64,000 nucleotides of DNA from Streptomyces alfalfae (GCF_004127445.1 NZ_QEXM01000051.1:186001-250000), one strand, 5' to 3'. Positions 17,344 through 25,946 are shown, numbered from the stretch's first letter. Numbers and translations: made by a program. Notes: a model not told the origin generated them from the sequence alone.

Positions 17344-18645
17344 ATGAAGCGACGTGTCATCGCGGCTGGTTGTATCGCCATGAGTATCGGACTGACCGCC
17401 ACGGCGTGCGGCGGCGATGACGGCGGCGACGGCGGCAAGGCCACCGACGGCAAGGGCAAGACCCTGACCGTGTGGATCATGGAGGGGACCAACCCCGACG
17501 CCCGTCCGTTCTTCAAGGAGGCCGGCGACGCCTTCGAGAAGAAGACGGGCGCCAAGATCAAGGTCGAGTACCAGCAGTGGGCCACGGCCCAGAAGAAGTT
17601 CACGACCGCCATCGAGGGCGGCGCCGAACAGGTGCCCGACGTGGCGGAGGTCGGCACCACCTGGGTGCCGCAGTTCGCCGAGACCGACGCGCTCGTCGAC
17701 GTCACCGACGACGTGAAGAAGTCCGGCCTCGGCGACGACCTCGTCGAGGGCCTGAAGGACGCGGGCACGCTCGACGGCAAGCAGTACGGCATGCCGTGGT
17801 ACGCGGGCGTGCGCTCCGTCGTCTACCGCAAGGACCTCTTCGAGAAGCACGACCTGAAGCCCCCGACCACCTGGAAGGAGCTCCAGGCCACCGCCAAGAC
17901 GCTCAAGGAGAAGGAGCCCGACAAGGTGGCCTTCCCCGTCGCGGGCGGCGCCGAGATGTTCGCGGCCCCCTTCGTCTGGGGCGCGGGCGGCGAGCTGGCC
18001 ACCGAGTCCGGCGGCAAGTGGAAGTCGGGCATCAACTCGCCCGAGGCGCTCAAGGGCATCGAGTTCTACACGGGCCTCGCCACCAAGGACAAGGTCTCCC
18101 CGGCCAAGGTCAACACCTGGACCGAGAAGGAGGTCGGCGACGCCTGGAACAAGGGCGAGATCTCCATGGCCATCGGCGGCAACTGGACCCCGAAGGCCAT
18201 CGTCGACGCCAACCCCGACCTCAAGGGCAAGCTCGGCGCGGTGCCGATCCCCGGCGAGAACGGCGGCATGAGCAAGTCCTTCCTCGGCGGCTCCTACCTG
18301 TCCACGTTCAACACGGACAAGAAGGAACTCGCCTGGGAGTTCGTGAAGATGCTCACCACCGGTGACTTCGCCGCCAAGTGGGCCGAGCAGACCAACTACT
18401 TCCCCGGCCAGAACTCCGAGCTGAAGAAGATCGCCGCGAAGAAGGACCCGCTGGTCGAGCCGTTCGCCAAGCAGATGCTCGAAGCCGGCGCCACGGTCCC
18501 CAAGACCAAGGCGTACGGCGAGATCCAGGCCTCCAAGGTCATCCCCGGCATGGTCCAGTCGATCCTGACCGGCAAGGCCTCCGTCAAGGAGGCCGCCGAC
18601 AAGGCCGCCAAGGACATGGACGCGATCTTCGCCAAGGACAAGTGA
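17344..18645 (+). CDS. Carbohydrate ABC transporter substrate-binding lipoprotein
   Basis: 433 aa. Signal peptide with lipobox ending ATAC at Cys22, then a Gly/Asp linker and KTLTVWIMEGTNPDARPFFK, the start of the family 1 extracellular solute-binding fold; PDVAEVGTTWVPQFA and GKQYGMPWYAGVRSVVYRKD are typical for sugar binders. AGGGGG ribosome binding site at about 17332-17337. It begins a three-gene importer operon with two permeases and no ATPase, the usual Streptomyces arrangement that borrows the shared ATPase MsiK. The upstream DasR-like palindrome suggests aminosugar oligomers, but the ligand is not provable here. Confidence 0.92.
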   Translation: MKRRVIAAGCIAMSIGLTATACGGDDGGDGGKATDGKGKTLTVWIMEGTNPDARPFFKEAGDAFEKKTGAKIKVEYQQWATAQKKFTTAIEGGAEQVPDVAEVGTTWVPQFAETDALVDVTDDVKKSGLGDDLVEGLKDAGTLDGKQYGMPWYAGVRSVVYRKDLFEKHDLKPPTTWKELQATAKTLKEKEPDKVAFPVAGGAEMFAAPFVWGAGGELATESGGKWKSGINSPEALKGIEFYTGLATKDKVSPAKVNTWTEKEVGDAWNKGEISMAIGGNWTPKAIVDANPDLKGKLGAVPIPGENGGMSKSFLGGSYLSTFNTDKKELAWEFVKMLTTGDFAAKWAEQTNYFPGQNSELKKIAAKKDPLVEPFAKQMLEAGATVPKTKAYGEIQASKVIPGMVQSILTGKASVKEAADKAAKDMDAIFAKDK

Positions 18646-18683
18646 GCGAGGTCGAGTTCGGCACAGTGAAGGACGCGACAGTC

Positions 18684-19682
18684 GTGACAGACACGCTCGT
18701 CGCCGGCGGGCCGGAGGAGACTCCGGCCCGCCGCGGCCCCCTGAAGCAGGACACCGGCGGAGCCGAAGCGGCCCGCCGCCGCAAGAACCTGATCAACCTC
18801 ACCCGGCCCTGGCTCCTGCTCGCCCCCTCCCTGGTGGTCCTCGCGGGCCTGCTGCTCTGGCCGCTGATCCAGGTCGGCAAGCTCTCCCTCCAGGACTACG
18901 CCGTCAAGTTCGGCGGCGGCGTCGGCACCTACACCGGGTTCGACCACTACAGCGACCTGCTCTCCAGCAGCCTGCTGTGGAAGACCGTCCTGCCCAACAC
19001 CGTCTTCTTCGCCCTCGCCTGCGTCGGCCTCACCGTCGCGCTCGGCACCCTCGTGGCGCTGCTGCTCAACCGCCTCGGCGCCACCTGGCGGCTGATCTGC
19101 TCCATCGCGATCCTCGCCGCCTGGGCCATGCCCGCGGTGACCGGCACGTACGTGTGGATCTGGCTCTTCCAGCCGCAGGACGGCATGGTCAGCCAGATCG
19201 CGGGCTCGATCGGCCTGATCGACCCCGAGACCACCAACTGGTTCACCGAACGCGGACCGTTCTACGCCATCGCCACCCTGAACGTCATCCACCACGGCTT
19301 CCCGTTCGTCGCCATCACCGTCCTCGCGGGCCTGATGACGATCCCCAAGGAGCTGTACGAGGCCGGGGAACTGGACGGCGCCAACGCCTGGCAGCGGTTC
19401 TGGAACATCACCGTGCCGACGATCAAGCCCGTCTTCCTCGTGGTGACCATCCTCTCCACCATCTGGGACTTCAAGGTCTTCACCCAGATCTACCTGCAAC
19501 CCGGCGGCGACGGCTCCAACGAAGAGGTCTACAACCTCGGCGTCTTCTCCTACATCCAGGCCTTCGCCAAGAACGACTACGGCGCGGGCGCGGCGGCGGC
19601 CGTCCTGCTGACCCTGCTGCTCCTGCTCATCACGATCGTCTACATCCGCACGCTGTTCCGACAGGGGGAGGAGGACCTGTGA
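18684..19682 (+). CDS. Carbohydrate ABC transporter permease (MalF type)
   Basis: 332 aa from GTG 18684, preceded by AAGGA at 18669-18673; earlier in-frame GTGs at 18642 (overlapping the upstream TGA) and 18666 are possible but have poorer ribosome binding sites. Six hydrophobic segments, beginning PWLLLAPSLVVLAGLLLWPL. The ATPase-contact EAA loop is EAGELDGANAWQRFWNITVP. With the next gene it forms the membrane channel for the lipoprotein-bound sugar. The stop overlaps the next start by 4 bases (GTGA). Confidence 0.92.
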   Translation: MTDTLVAGGPEETPARRGPLKQDTGGAEAARRRKNLINLTRPWLLLAPSLVVLAGLLLWPLIQVGKLSLQDYAVKFGGGVGTYTGFDHYSDLLSSSLLWKTVLPNTVFFALACVGLTVALGTLVALLLNRLGATWRLICSIAILAAWAMPAVTGTYVWIWLFQPQDGMVSQIAGSIGLIDPETTNWFTERGPFYAIATLNVIHHGFPFVAITVLAGLMTIPKELYEAGELDGANAWQRFWNITVPTIKPVFLVVTILSTIWDFKVFTQIYLQPGGDGSNEEVYNLGVFSYIQAFAKNDYGAGAAAAVLLTLLLLLITIVYIRTLFRQGEEDL

Positions 19683-20560
19683 CCACCGCCAAGCTCCAGG
19701 CCCGGCCGGCGCCCCGGCCCACGGCCGCATCGGGCCGCCGCACCTCACTCGCCTCACGCGTCGGACTGCCGGTGGCGGTCATCGCGCTGCTGGTCTTCAC
19801 GCTCTTCCCCGTGTACTGGATGATCTCCACGGCACTCGACCCCAAGGCGATCAGCCGCGGCTCGGACGTGCTGCCGAGCGGCATCAGCTTCGAACACTTC
19901 ACGTTCGTCTTCGAGAAGGGCAACTTCGGCACCTACCTGCTGAACTCCGCCCTCGTCGGCCTCGCCACGATTGTCGCCGCCGCGCTGCTCTCACTCTTCG
20001 CGGCCATCGCGGTGGCCCGGTTCAAGTTCCGCTTCCGCACCTCCGTGCTGATCATGATCCTGATCGTGCAGATGGTGCCGCTGGAGGCGCTCGTCATCCC
20101 GCTCTTCATCCAGATGCGGGACTACGAACTGCTCAACTCCCTGCTGGGCCTGAGCATCGTCTACATCGCGCTGTCCCTGCCCTTCGCGATCTGGACGCTG
20201 CGCGGCTTCGTCGCCACCATCCCCAAGGAGGTGGAGGAGGCCGCCTACATCGACGGCGCGTCCTGGTTCCGGATGTTCCGGTCGGTCCTTCTGCCGCTGG
20301 TCGGACCCGGACTGGTCGCCACGTCGATCTTCGCCTTCATCACGGCGTGGAACGAGTTCGTCTTCGCGTACACCTTCATGAAGGGCAGCGACAAGTACAC
20401 CGCCGCCGTCGGCATCTACCAGTTCTTCGGGGAGAACTCGACGTCCTGGGGACCCGTCATGGCCAGCTCCACGCTGGTCACCGTGCCGGTGATGATCTTC
20501 TTCGTGATCGTCCACCGCAAGCTGGGCTCGGGCCTGGCGGCGGGCGCGGTCAAGGGCTGA
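19679..20560 (+). CDS. Carbohydrate ABC transporter permease (MalG type)
   Basis: 293 aa from GTG 19679 with a strong AGGGGGAGGAGG site before it. After a short basic/Pro-rich start, six hydrophobic segments follow; PVYWMISTALDPKAI and the EAA loop EEAAYIDGASWFRMFRSVLL identify the MalG class. It pairs with the preceding MalF-type permease. No ATPase gene follows; a hairpin ends the unit. Confidence 0.92.
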   Translation: MTTAKLQARPAPRPTAASGRRTSLASRVGLPVAVIALLVFTLFPVYWMISTALDPKAISRGSDVLPSGISFEHFTFVFEKGNFGTYLLNSALVGLATIVAAALLSLFAAIAVARFKFRFRTSVLIMILIVQMVPLEALVIPLFIQMRDYELLNSLLGLSIVYIALSLPFAIWTLRGFVATIPKEVEEAAYIDGASWFRMFRSVLLPLVGPGLVATSIFAFITAWNEFVFAYTFMKGSDKYTAAVGIYQFFGENSTSWGPVMASSTLVTVPVMIFFVIVHRKLGSGLAAGAVKG

Positions 20561-20570
20561 CACCGCCCCG

Positions 20571-20612
20571 GGTGTACGGGGTCAGAGCGCCCCGAACGTC
20601 TCCCCGTACACC
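20571..20612 (+). terminator. Hairpin after the sugar ABC operon
   Basis: GGTGTACGGGG (20571-20581) pairs perfectly with CCCCGTACACC (20602-20612) across a 20-base loop. No T-run follows, as is common in high-GC actinobacteria. Confidence 0.6.
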
Positions 20613-20739
20613 TGCGCGCCGGGCCGCCGGGCGCGCTGTCCCCCTCCCCGCCGAGAAGGCACACGGCCGGGAAACGCGTACGCTCGGCCGCTGACGATCA
20701 TGCGCGGCGGCGGCCGGGCGCGGGAGAGCGGAGCGGCAC

Positions 20740-21462
20740 ATGGGACCGGCGATCAGTCTGCGCAAGGTGGAGGAGTCCGCGCCCGCGCTGGTCAGCCTCT
20801 ACAAGAGCGCCGGCGCCTCCCTGCGCGAGCACGGCCTGGACGGGGCGCGGGCCGCGGTCTACCTCGTCATCGACTACTCCGGCTCCATGCGGCCCTACTA
20901 CCGGGACGGCAGCGTCCAGGCCCTGGCCGACCGCGTCCTCGGCCTCTCCGCGCACCTCGACGACGACGGCCGCGTGCCCACCGTCTTCTTCTCCACGGAC
21001 GTCGACGCGGTGACCGACATCGCGCTCGACCGCCACCGCGGCCGCGTCGACGAGATCGTCGCCGGGCTCGGACACATGGGCAGGACCAGCTACCACCTGG
21101 CCATGGACGCCGTCATCGACCACTACCTGGACAGCGGCTCCACCGCCCCCGCCCTCGTGGTCTTCCAGACCGACGGCGGCCCCGTCAACAAGCTCGCCGC
21201 CGAGCGGTACCTGTGCAAGGCGGCGAAGCTCCCGCTGTTCTGGCAGTTCATCGGCTTCGGCGACCCGGAGAGCAAGCAGTTCGACTACCTCCGCAAGCTC
21301 GACGAGCTCGCCGTCCCCGCCAGGCGCCCGGTCGACAACGCGGGCTTCTTCCACGCGGGGGACGACCCGCGGGCGGTGCCGGACGAGAGGCTCTACGACC
21401 GCCTGGTGGGGGAGTTCCCCGCCTGGCTCGCGGCGGCGCGGACGAGCGGGATCGTGGCCTAG
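20740..21462 (+). CDS. vWA-domain protein (TerF/TerY-like)
   Basis: 240 aa. AAVYLVIDYSGSMRPYYRDG (about 38-57) is a von Willebrand A MIDAS motif (DxSxS), and the following VPTVFFSTDVDAV, GRTSYHLAMDAVIDHYL and FQTDGGPVNK fit the TerF-type vWA domain often found with tellurium-resistance and stress genes. No signal peptide, so it is probably a cytoplasmic metal-dependent adhesion/scaffold domain. No ter genes are next to it. Precise role unknown. Confidence 0.8.
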   Translation: MGPAISLRKVEESAPALVSLYKSAGASLREHGLDGARAAVYLVIDYSGSMRPYYRDGSVQALADRVLGLSAHLDDDGRVPTVFFSTDVDAVTDIALDRHRGRVDEIVAGLGHMGRTSYHLAMDAVIDHYLDSGSTAPALVVFQTDGGPVNKLAAERYLCKAAKLPLFWQFIGFGDPESKQFDYLRKLDELAVPARRPVDNAGFFHAGDDPRAVPDERLYDRLVGEFPAWLAAARTSGIVA

Positions 21463-21588
21463 CAGGACCCGCCGGAAGAAGGCGGCCGACGACCGATGAG
21501 TTCCCCGGGCCCCCGCGGTCGAAGAACATGTGCAGAACACACGGCGCACGCCCGCCGCGGCCCCGCCCCGAGACCCGAGGAACCCCCG

Positions 21589-22161
21589 ATGCGCACTCTC
21601 ATCAGCACCGCCTTCATCTCCCTCGACGGCGTCGTCGAGGCCCCCGGCGGCGAGCCCGGCTACCGTAACTCCGGGTGGACCTTCAAGGACATGGAGTTCC
21701 TCCCCGAGGCCTTCGAGATCAAGGGCCGGGAGCAGAAGGAGGCAGCCGCGATGCTGCTCGGCCGCGTCAGCTACGAGTCCTTCAGCCCGGTCTGGCCCGA
21801 CATGGAGGACTTCGCCGACTACAGGCCGATGCCGAAGTACGTCGTGTCCAGCACCCTCACCGAGGACGAGCTGGTGACGAACTGGGGCGAGACCACGATC
21901 CTGCGCACCCTCGACGACGTCGCCGCGCTGAAGGAGACCGAGGGCGGCCCGATCATCGTCCACGGCAGCGCCACCCTGAACCAGGGCCTCTCCGACGCCG
22001 GCCTTATCGACCGCTACCACCTGCTCGTCTTCCCGCTCCTGCTCGGCGCGGGCAAGCGACTGTTCAGCACGACGGACAAGGACACCCAGAAGCTGCGGCT
22101 CGTCGAGCACGAGGCCTACGCGAACGGCCTCCAGAAGAACGTCTTCGACGTCGTCCGCTAG
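21589..22161 (+). CDS. Dihydrofolate reductase/RibD C-terminal domain family protein
   Basis: 190 aa starting MRTLISTAFISLDGVVEAPG, with AAMLLGRVSYESFSPVWPD, PKYVVSSTL and a C-terminal GPIIVHGSATLNQGL, the NADPH-binding motif of the RibD_C/DHFR-like family. Such stand-alone proteins are presumed NADPH-dependent reductases; substrates are mostly unknown. CGAGG ribosome binding site precedes ATG 21589. It is followed by a perfect hairpin and then the cold-shock gene. Confidence 0.85.
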   Translation: MRTLISTAFISLDGVVEAPGGEPGYRNSGWTFKDMEFLPEAFEIKGREQKEAAAMLLGRVSYESFSPVWPDMEDFADYRPMPKYVVSSTLTEDELVTNWGETTILRTLDDVAALKETEGGPIIVHGSATLNQGLSDAGLIDRYHLLVFPLLLGAGKRLFSTTDKDTQKLRLVEHEAYANGLQKNVFDVVR

Positions 22162-22188
22162 GCGGCCGCACACCCCCGCGGACCACGG

Positions 22189-22220
22189 CCGCGGCGGCCG
22201 GGAACAACCGGCCGCCGCGG
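22189..22220 (+). terminator. Hairpin terminator after the DHFR-like gene
   Basis: A perfect 13-bp stem (22189-22201 with 22208-22220) closes a GAACAA loop 28 bases after the stop. Confidence 0.7.
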
Positions 22221-22263
22221 CATGTTAAAGTTATGTGTTGCAGTTTTGGTACCCATGAACTTT

Positions 22264-22308
22264 ATGTGCGCCTGACGGGAATGCTCCGAGGGCGCATATT
22301 TGTTTTTT
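22264..22308 (+). promoter_or_regulatory. Terminator-like hairpin in the cold-shock gene leader (possible attenuator)
   Basis: ATGTGCGCC (22264-22272) can pair with GGCGCATAT (22291-22299), allowing one G-U pair, around a small inner hairpin. It is followed by TTTGTTTTTT ending at 22308, a rare T-run for this genome. Because the upstream gene already has its own hairpin at 22189-22220, this element probably belongs to the cold-shock leader, 88 bases before its start codon. The leader 22221-22395 is markedly AT-rich. Confidence 0.55.
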
Positions 22309-22395
22309 CCGGTTCTCTCCGGATGGGGTCAATGCAGCGCTGGAGTATCACAATTCGGTGATCCTCCATACTCTGCCCCTGTTGAGGAGATTGAC

Positions 22396-22599
22396 ATGGC
22401 AACCGGCACCGTTAAGTGGTTCAACTCGGAAAAGGGCTTCGGCTTCATCGAGCAGGACGGCGGCGGCCCCGACGTCTTCGCCCACTACTCCAACATCGCG
22501 TCCTCGGGCTTCCGTGAGCTCCTGGAGGGCCAGAAGGTCTCCTTCGACGTGACCCAGGGCCAGAAGGGCCTGCAGGCCGAGAACATCGTTCCTGCCTGA
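22396..22599 (+). CDS. Cold-shock protein (CspA family)
   Basis: 67 aa, the complete single cold-shock domain: MATGTVKWFNSEKGFGFIEQ with the RNP1 core KGFGFIEQ and RNP2 DVFAHYSNI. It binds single-stranded RNA/DNA and melts RNA structure. TTGAGGAG lies at the ribosome binding position. An AT-rich leader of about 170 bases with a terminator-like hairpin precedes it, and a DEAD-box RNA helicase follows, a pairing that makes sense for RNA unfolding in the cold. Confidence 0.95.
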   Translation: MATGTVKWFNSEKGFGFIEQDGGGPDVFAHYSNIASSGFRELLEGQKVSFDVTQGQKGLQAENIVPA

Positions 22600-22621
22600 T
22601 CGTCGCAGCGCGCGAACCTCA

Positions 22622-22659
22622 AAGCCGAGGCCCGCACCTTCGGGTGCGGGCCTCGGCTT
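22622..22659 (+). terminator. Terminator after the cold-shock gene
   Basis: A perfect 17-bp stem with a TTCG tetraloop (22622-22638 and 22643-22659). Confidence 0.9.
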
Positions 22660-22741
22660 GCGCTGTCATCGGGCCCGACGGGCCCAGAGCCGCACCGGCT
22701 CAGAGGTCCGGAAAGTCCAGCGACCAGGAAGGCATTACTGC

Positions 22742-24289
22742 ATGAACCGCTCCGAAGGCCCGGCACGACCCGCACGCAAGCGACCCACCAACGCGGGCGG
22801 CAGGGGTCGGCCGAACGGACAGGCGAAGGGCGGCTCCGCGAGGAAGCCCGCGAGCCGTAAGCCCAAGCCCGCGCAGGGCGGCGAGTTCGCGCTGCCCGAG
22901 AGCCTCACGCCCGCACTGCCGGCCGTCGAGGCCTTCGCCGACCTGGACATGCCCGAGGCCCTCCTGAAGACGCTGGCCGCCCAGGGCGTCACGGCGCCCT
23001 TCCCGATCCAGGCCGCCACCCTCCCGAACTCCCTCGCGGGCCGCGACATCCTCGGCCGCGGGCGCACCGGATCCGGCAAGACCCTGGCCTTCGGCCTCGC
23101 CCTCCTGGCCCGTACGGCGGGCCGGCGCGCCGAGTCGAAGTCGCCGCTCGCCATGGTCCTGGTCCCCACACGTGAGCTGGCCCAGCAGGTGACGGACGCG
23201 CTCACCCCGTACGCCACCTCGGTCAACCTCCGCCTCGCCACCGTCGTCGGCGGCCTGTCGATCAGCAAGCAGTCGAACACGCTGCGTCGCGGCGCCGAGG
23301 TCCTCGTGGCCACGCCGGGACGCCTCAAGGACCTGATCGAACGCGGCGACTGCGACCTGTCCCAGGTGCGCACGACGGTCCTCGACGAGGCCGACCAGAT
23401 GGCCGACATGGGCTTCATGCCGCAGGTCACGGCCCTGCTCAAGCAGGTCGAGCAGGGCGGCCAGACCATGCTGTTCTCGGCGACGCTGGACAAGAACATC
23501 GACCGCCTGGTCCGGATGTTCCTCACCGACCCCGTGGTGCACTCCGTGGACCCCTCGGCGGGTGCGGTGACGACGATGGAGCACCACGTCCTCTACGTCG
23601 CCGACGAGACGGACAAGAAGGCCGTCGCCATGCGGATCGCCGCCCGCGAGGGTCGCGTGATCATGTTCCTGGACACCAAGCGCGCCGTGGACCGCTTCAC
23701 CAAGCGGCTCCTCGCCAACGGCGTACGGGCCTCCGGCCTGCACGGCGGACGCTCGCAGCCGCAGCGCAACCGGACCCTCGACCAGTTCAAGACCGGCCAG
23801 GTCACGGCGCTCGTCGCCACCAACGTCGCGGCGCGCGGCATCCACGTCGACGACCTCGACCTGGTCGTCAACGTCGACCCGCCCACGGACCACAAGGACT
23901 ACCTCCACCGCGGCGGGCGCACCGCGCGGGCCGGGGAGTCCGGCAGCGTCGTCACCCTCGTCCTCCCCGAGGAGAAGCGGGACATGACGCGGCTGATGTC
24001 CGACGCGGACATCCGTCCCCGGACGGCTCGGATCTCCTCCTCCGACGAGGAGCTCGTACGGATCACCGGGGCGCGGGAGCCTTCCGGGGTGCCGGTGGTC
24101 ATCGAGGTCCCGCAGCCCGCGCAGCAGCCCGCCGGGCAGGGTTCGCGCCGACGCCGCCCCCGTGGCGGCGGCTCCGCCGGGGGCCCCTCCGGGCAGGGGC
24201 AGCGCCGGGTTCCCCGCCAGGGCGGCGGCCAGCCCCGCAGGGGCCGTCCGGCCGGGGGAGCGCAGGGGGGCCGCCGCAGCGCGGCGTAA
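22742..24289 (+). CDS. DEAD-box ATP-dependent RNA helicase
   Basis: 515 aa. After a basic, disordered start of about 55 residues come the Q motif (VTAPFPIQAATLP), motif I GRGRTGSGKT, Ia PTRELAQQV, II DEAD (VLDEADQMADMGF), III SAT, and in domain 2 VATNVAARGIHVDDLD and HRGGRTARAG (motif VI). The C-terminal tail of about 65 residues is RG/Gly/Gln-rich, typical for RNA binding. It follows the cold-shock gene in the same direction but behind its own terminator, so it probably has a separate promoter at 22660-22741. Confidence 0.95.
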   Translation: MNRSEGPARPARKRPTNAGGRGRPNGQAKGGSARKPASRKPKPAQGGEFALPESLTPALPAVEAFADLDMPEALLKTLAAQGVTAPFPIQAATLPNSLAGRDILGRGRTGSGKTLAFGLALLARTAGRRAESKSPLAMVLVPTRELAQQVTDALTPYATSVNLRLATVVGGLSISKQSNTLRRGAEVLVATPGRLKDLIERGDCDLSQVRTTVLDEADQMADMGFMPQVTALLKQVEQGGQTMLFSATLDKNIDRLVRMFLTDPVVHSVDPSAGAVTTMEHHVLYVADETDKKAVAMRIAAREGRVIMFLDTKRAVDRFTKRLLANGVRASGLHGGRSQPQRNRTLDQFKTGQVTALVATNVAARGIHVDDLDLVVNVDPPTDHKDYLHRGGRTARAGESGSVVTLVLPEEKRDMTRLMSDADIRPRTARISSSDEELVRITGAREPSGVPVVIEVPQPAQQPAGQGSRRRRPRGGGSAGGPSGQGQRRVPRQGGGQPRRGRPAGGAQGGRRSAA

Positions 24290-24483
24290 CGCTGCCGCTG
24301 TGCCTTGACCGCCGCCCCCCGGCCCCCCGCAGCCGTGCGCGCCCGGGGGCCGCGGGGCCCCTCGGCGCCCTGACCGTCTCCCCCCCGGCTCTCCCGCCGC
24401 GCCGGCTCCGCGGCGGGATTCCCCACCCGCCCGCCCGTGACCGGCGGCGGTGGCCTCCCCGTAGGGGCGGAAAGCCGGAAGCC

Positions 24484-24663
24484 GGTGGAAGCCAGCTGCC
24501 GGAAGCCGGAAGCCGGAAGCCGGAAGCCGGAAGCCGGAAGCCGGGGCGGGTGGCGGGAGCCGGGGCGGGAGCCGGAAGCCGGTGGAAGCCGGTGAAAGCC
24601 AGCTGCCGGAAGCCGGAACGGGTGGCGGGAGCCGGTGGAAGCCAGCTGCCGGAAGCCGGGACG
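24484..24663. repeat. Short tandem repeats based on GGAAGCC
   Basis: A 7-bp unit (CGGAAGC) is reiterated about six times around 24500-24545. Around it, a larger block with GGTGGAAGCCAGCTGCCGG recurs at about 24484, 24585 (variant) and 24637. The stretch 24290-24976 has no convincing gene. Confidence 0.85.
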
Positions 24664-24698
24664 GGCGGTGGTCGATGACGAGACCGGAGGGGACGTGT

Positions 24699-24786
24699 CG
24701 GTATGTCCGCCCGGAGCACAGCGGTCAGAGGTGCCCGAGCCGAAGCACGAGACGCCCGCGCCAAGTTAGCGAGGACGGACATACCG
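24699..24786. repeat. Inverted repeat bounding an 88-bp element
   Basis: CGGTATGTCCG (24699-24709) and CGGACATACCG (24776-24786) are perfect complements 66 bases apart. Both ends read ATGTCCG inward. No transposase is near; it may be a small non-autonomous element or a regulatory hairpin. Confidence 0.5.
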
Positions 24787-24976
24787 GCGCGGCCCCGCCC
24801 CCCGACGAACAAGCGCACCACCCCCAACCCGGCACCACCCCCCAACCCGGCACCGGCCCCGGCGGACGACCCCGGCCCCGTCGGCGGACCCACCGCACCC
24901 CCCGGTAAACCCCCGCAGCCCCGCCATAGCAGAATCGTCACACCACGCCCCCCCCCGAGACGCCCGAAGGACCCCC

Positions 24977-25834
24977 ATGGCCCCGGAGCACCGCCGCGCC
25001 CCCGTCGCGCTGCCGCTGGTCGGAGACGGCCCCGCCGCGCTCCGCGCCGACTGCGCCAACTGCTTCGGGCTCTGCTGCGTCGCCCTCACCTTCGCCAGGT
25101 CCACGGACTTCGCCGTGGACAAGGCCGCAGGCCGGCCCTGCACCAACCTCCGCGAGGACTACCGCTGCGGAATCCACGGCGACCTCCGGAACAAGGGCTT
25201 CCAGGGCTGCACGGTCTACGACTGCTTCGGCGCGGGCCAGCACGTCTCGCAGCACACCTTCGACGGCAGGAGCTGGCGCGAGGACAAGGACGCCGCCCGC
25301 CAGATGTTCGAGGTCTTCCCGGTCATGCGGCAGCTCCACGAACTCCTCTGGTACCTGACGGACGCACTGAGCCGCCCCCGGACCGCCCCGATCACCGCGG
25401 AGCTGAAGCAGGCCCTGGCCGAGACGGAGCGCTTGGCCGCGGGCACCCCCCAGGCCGTGGCCGACGTGGACGTGGCCGCGCACCGCCAGGACGTCAACGT
25501 CCTCCTCCTGCGCACCAGCGAACTGGTCCGCAAGGGCAACACCGGCAAGAAGAAGCAGCGCAGAGGCGCCGATCTCGTCGGCGCCCGGCTCAGGTCCGCG
25601 GACCTCAAGGGCGCGGACCTCCGCGGCGCCTACCTGATCGGCGCCGACCTGCGCGACGCGGACCTGCGGGAGGCCGACCTCATCGGCGCCGACTTCCGGG
25701 ACACGGATCTGCGCGGCGCGGACCTCACCGACGCGCTGTTCCTCACGCGGTCACAGGTGAACGCGGCCAGGGGCGACGCCCGCACGAAGCTGCCGAAGAT
25801 CCTGGACCGCCCGAGCCACTGGACACAGGCCTAA
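24977..25834 (+). CDS. Cysteine-cluster plus pentapeptide-repeat protein
   Basis: 285 aa. The N-terminal third holds eight cysteines (26, 29, 33, 34, 55, 64, 78, 83) in the pattern CxxCxxxCC ... C ... CxIH ... GCxxYDC, which recalls the YkgJ-type metal/Fe-S binding domain. A helical linker (about 110-190) leads to KKKQRRGADLVGARLRSADL and then about 12 pentapeptide repeats A(D/Y)LxG up to residue 255, expected to form a right-handed quadrilateral beta-helix that can mimic DNA. No signal peptide. Function unknown; the combination suggests a metal- or redox-gated beta-helix protein. Confidence 0.85.
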   Translation: MAPEHRRAPVALPLVGDGPAALRADCANCFGLCCVALTFARSTDFAVDKAAGRPCTNLREDYRCGIHGDLRNKGFQGCTVYDCFGAGQHVSQHTFDGRSWREDKDAARQMFEVFPVMRQLHELLWYLTDALSRPRTAPITAELKQALAETERLAAGTPQAVADVDVAAHRQDVNVLLLRTSELVRKGNTGKKKQRRGADLVGARLRSADLKGADLRGAYLIGADLRDADLREADLIGADFRDTDLRGADLTDALFLTRSQVNAARGDARTKLPKILDRPSHWTQA

Positions 25835-25856
25835 CCCCAGCCGCAGCACCAGCCCT

Positions 25857-25946
25857 GGAACCGGCCCCACCCCAGGAACCGGCCCCACTCCAGGAACAGG
25901 CCCCACCCCAGGAACCGGCCCCACCCCAGCTACCAACCCCACCCCC
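25857..25946. repeat. 18-bp tandem repeat, five copies
   Basis: Unit GGAACCGGCCCCACCCCA at 25857-25874, 25875-25892, 25893-25910, 25911-25928 and a diverged fifth copy at 25929-25946. It fills the junction between two convergent genes and may act in transcription termination. Confidence 0.85.
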
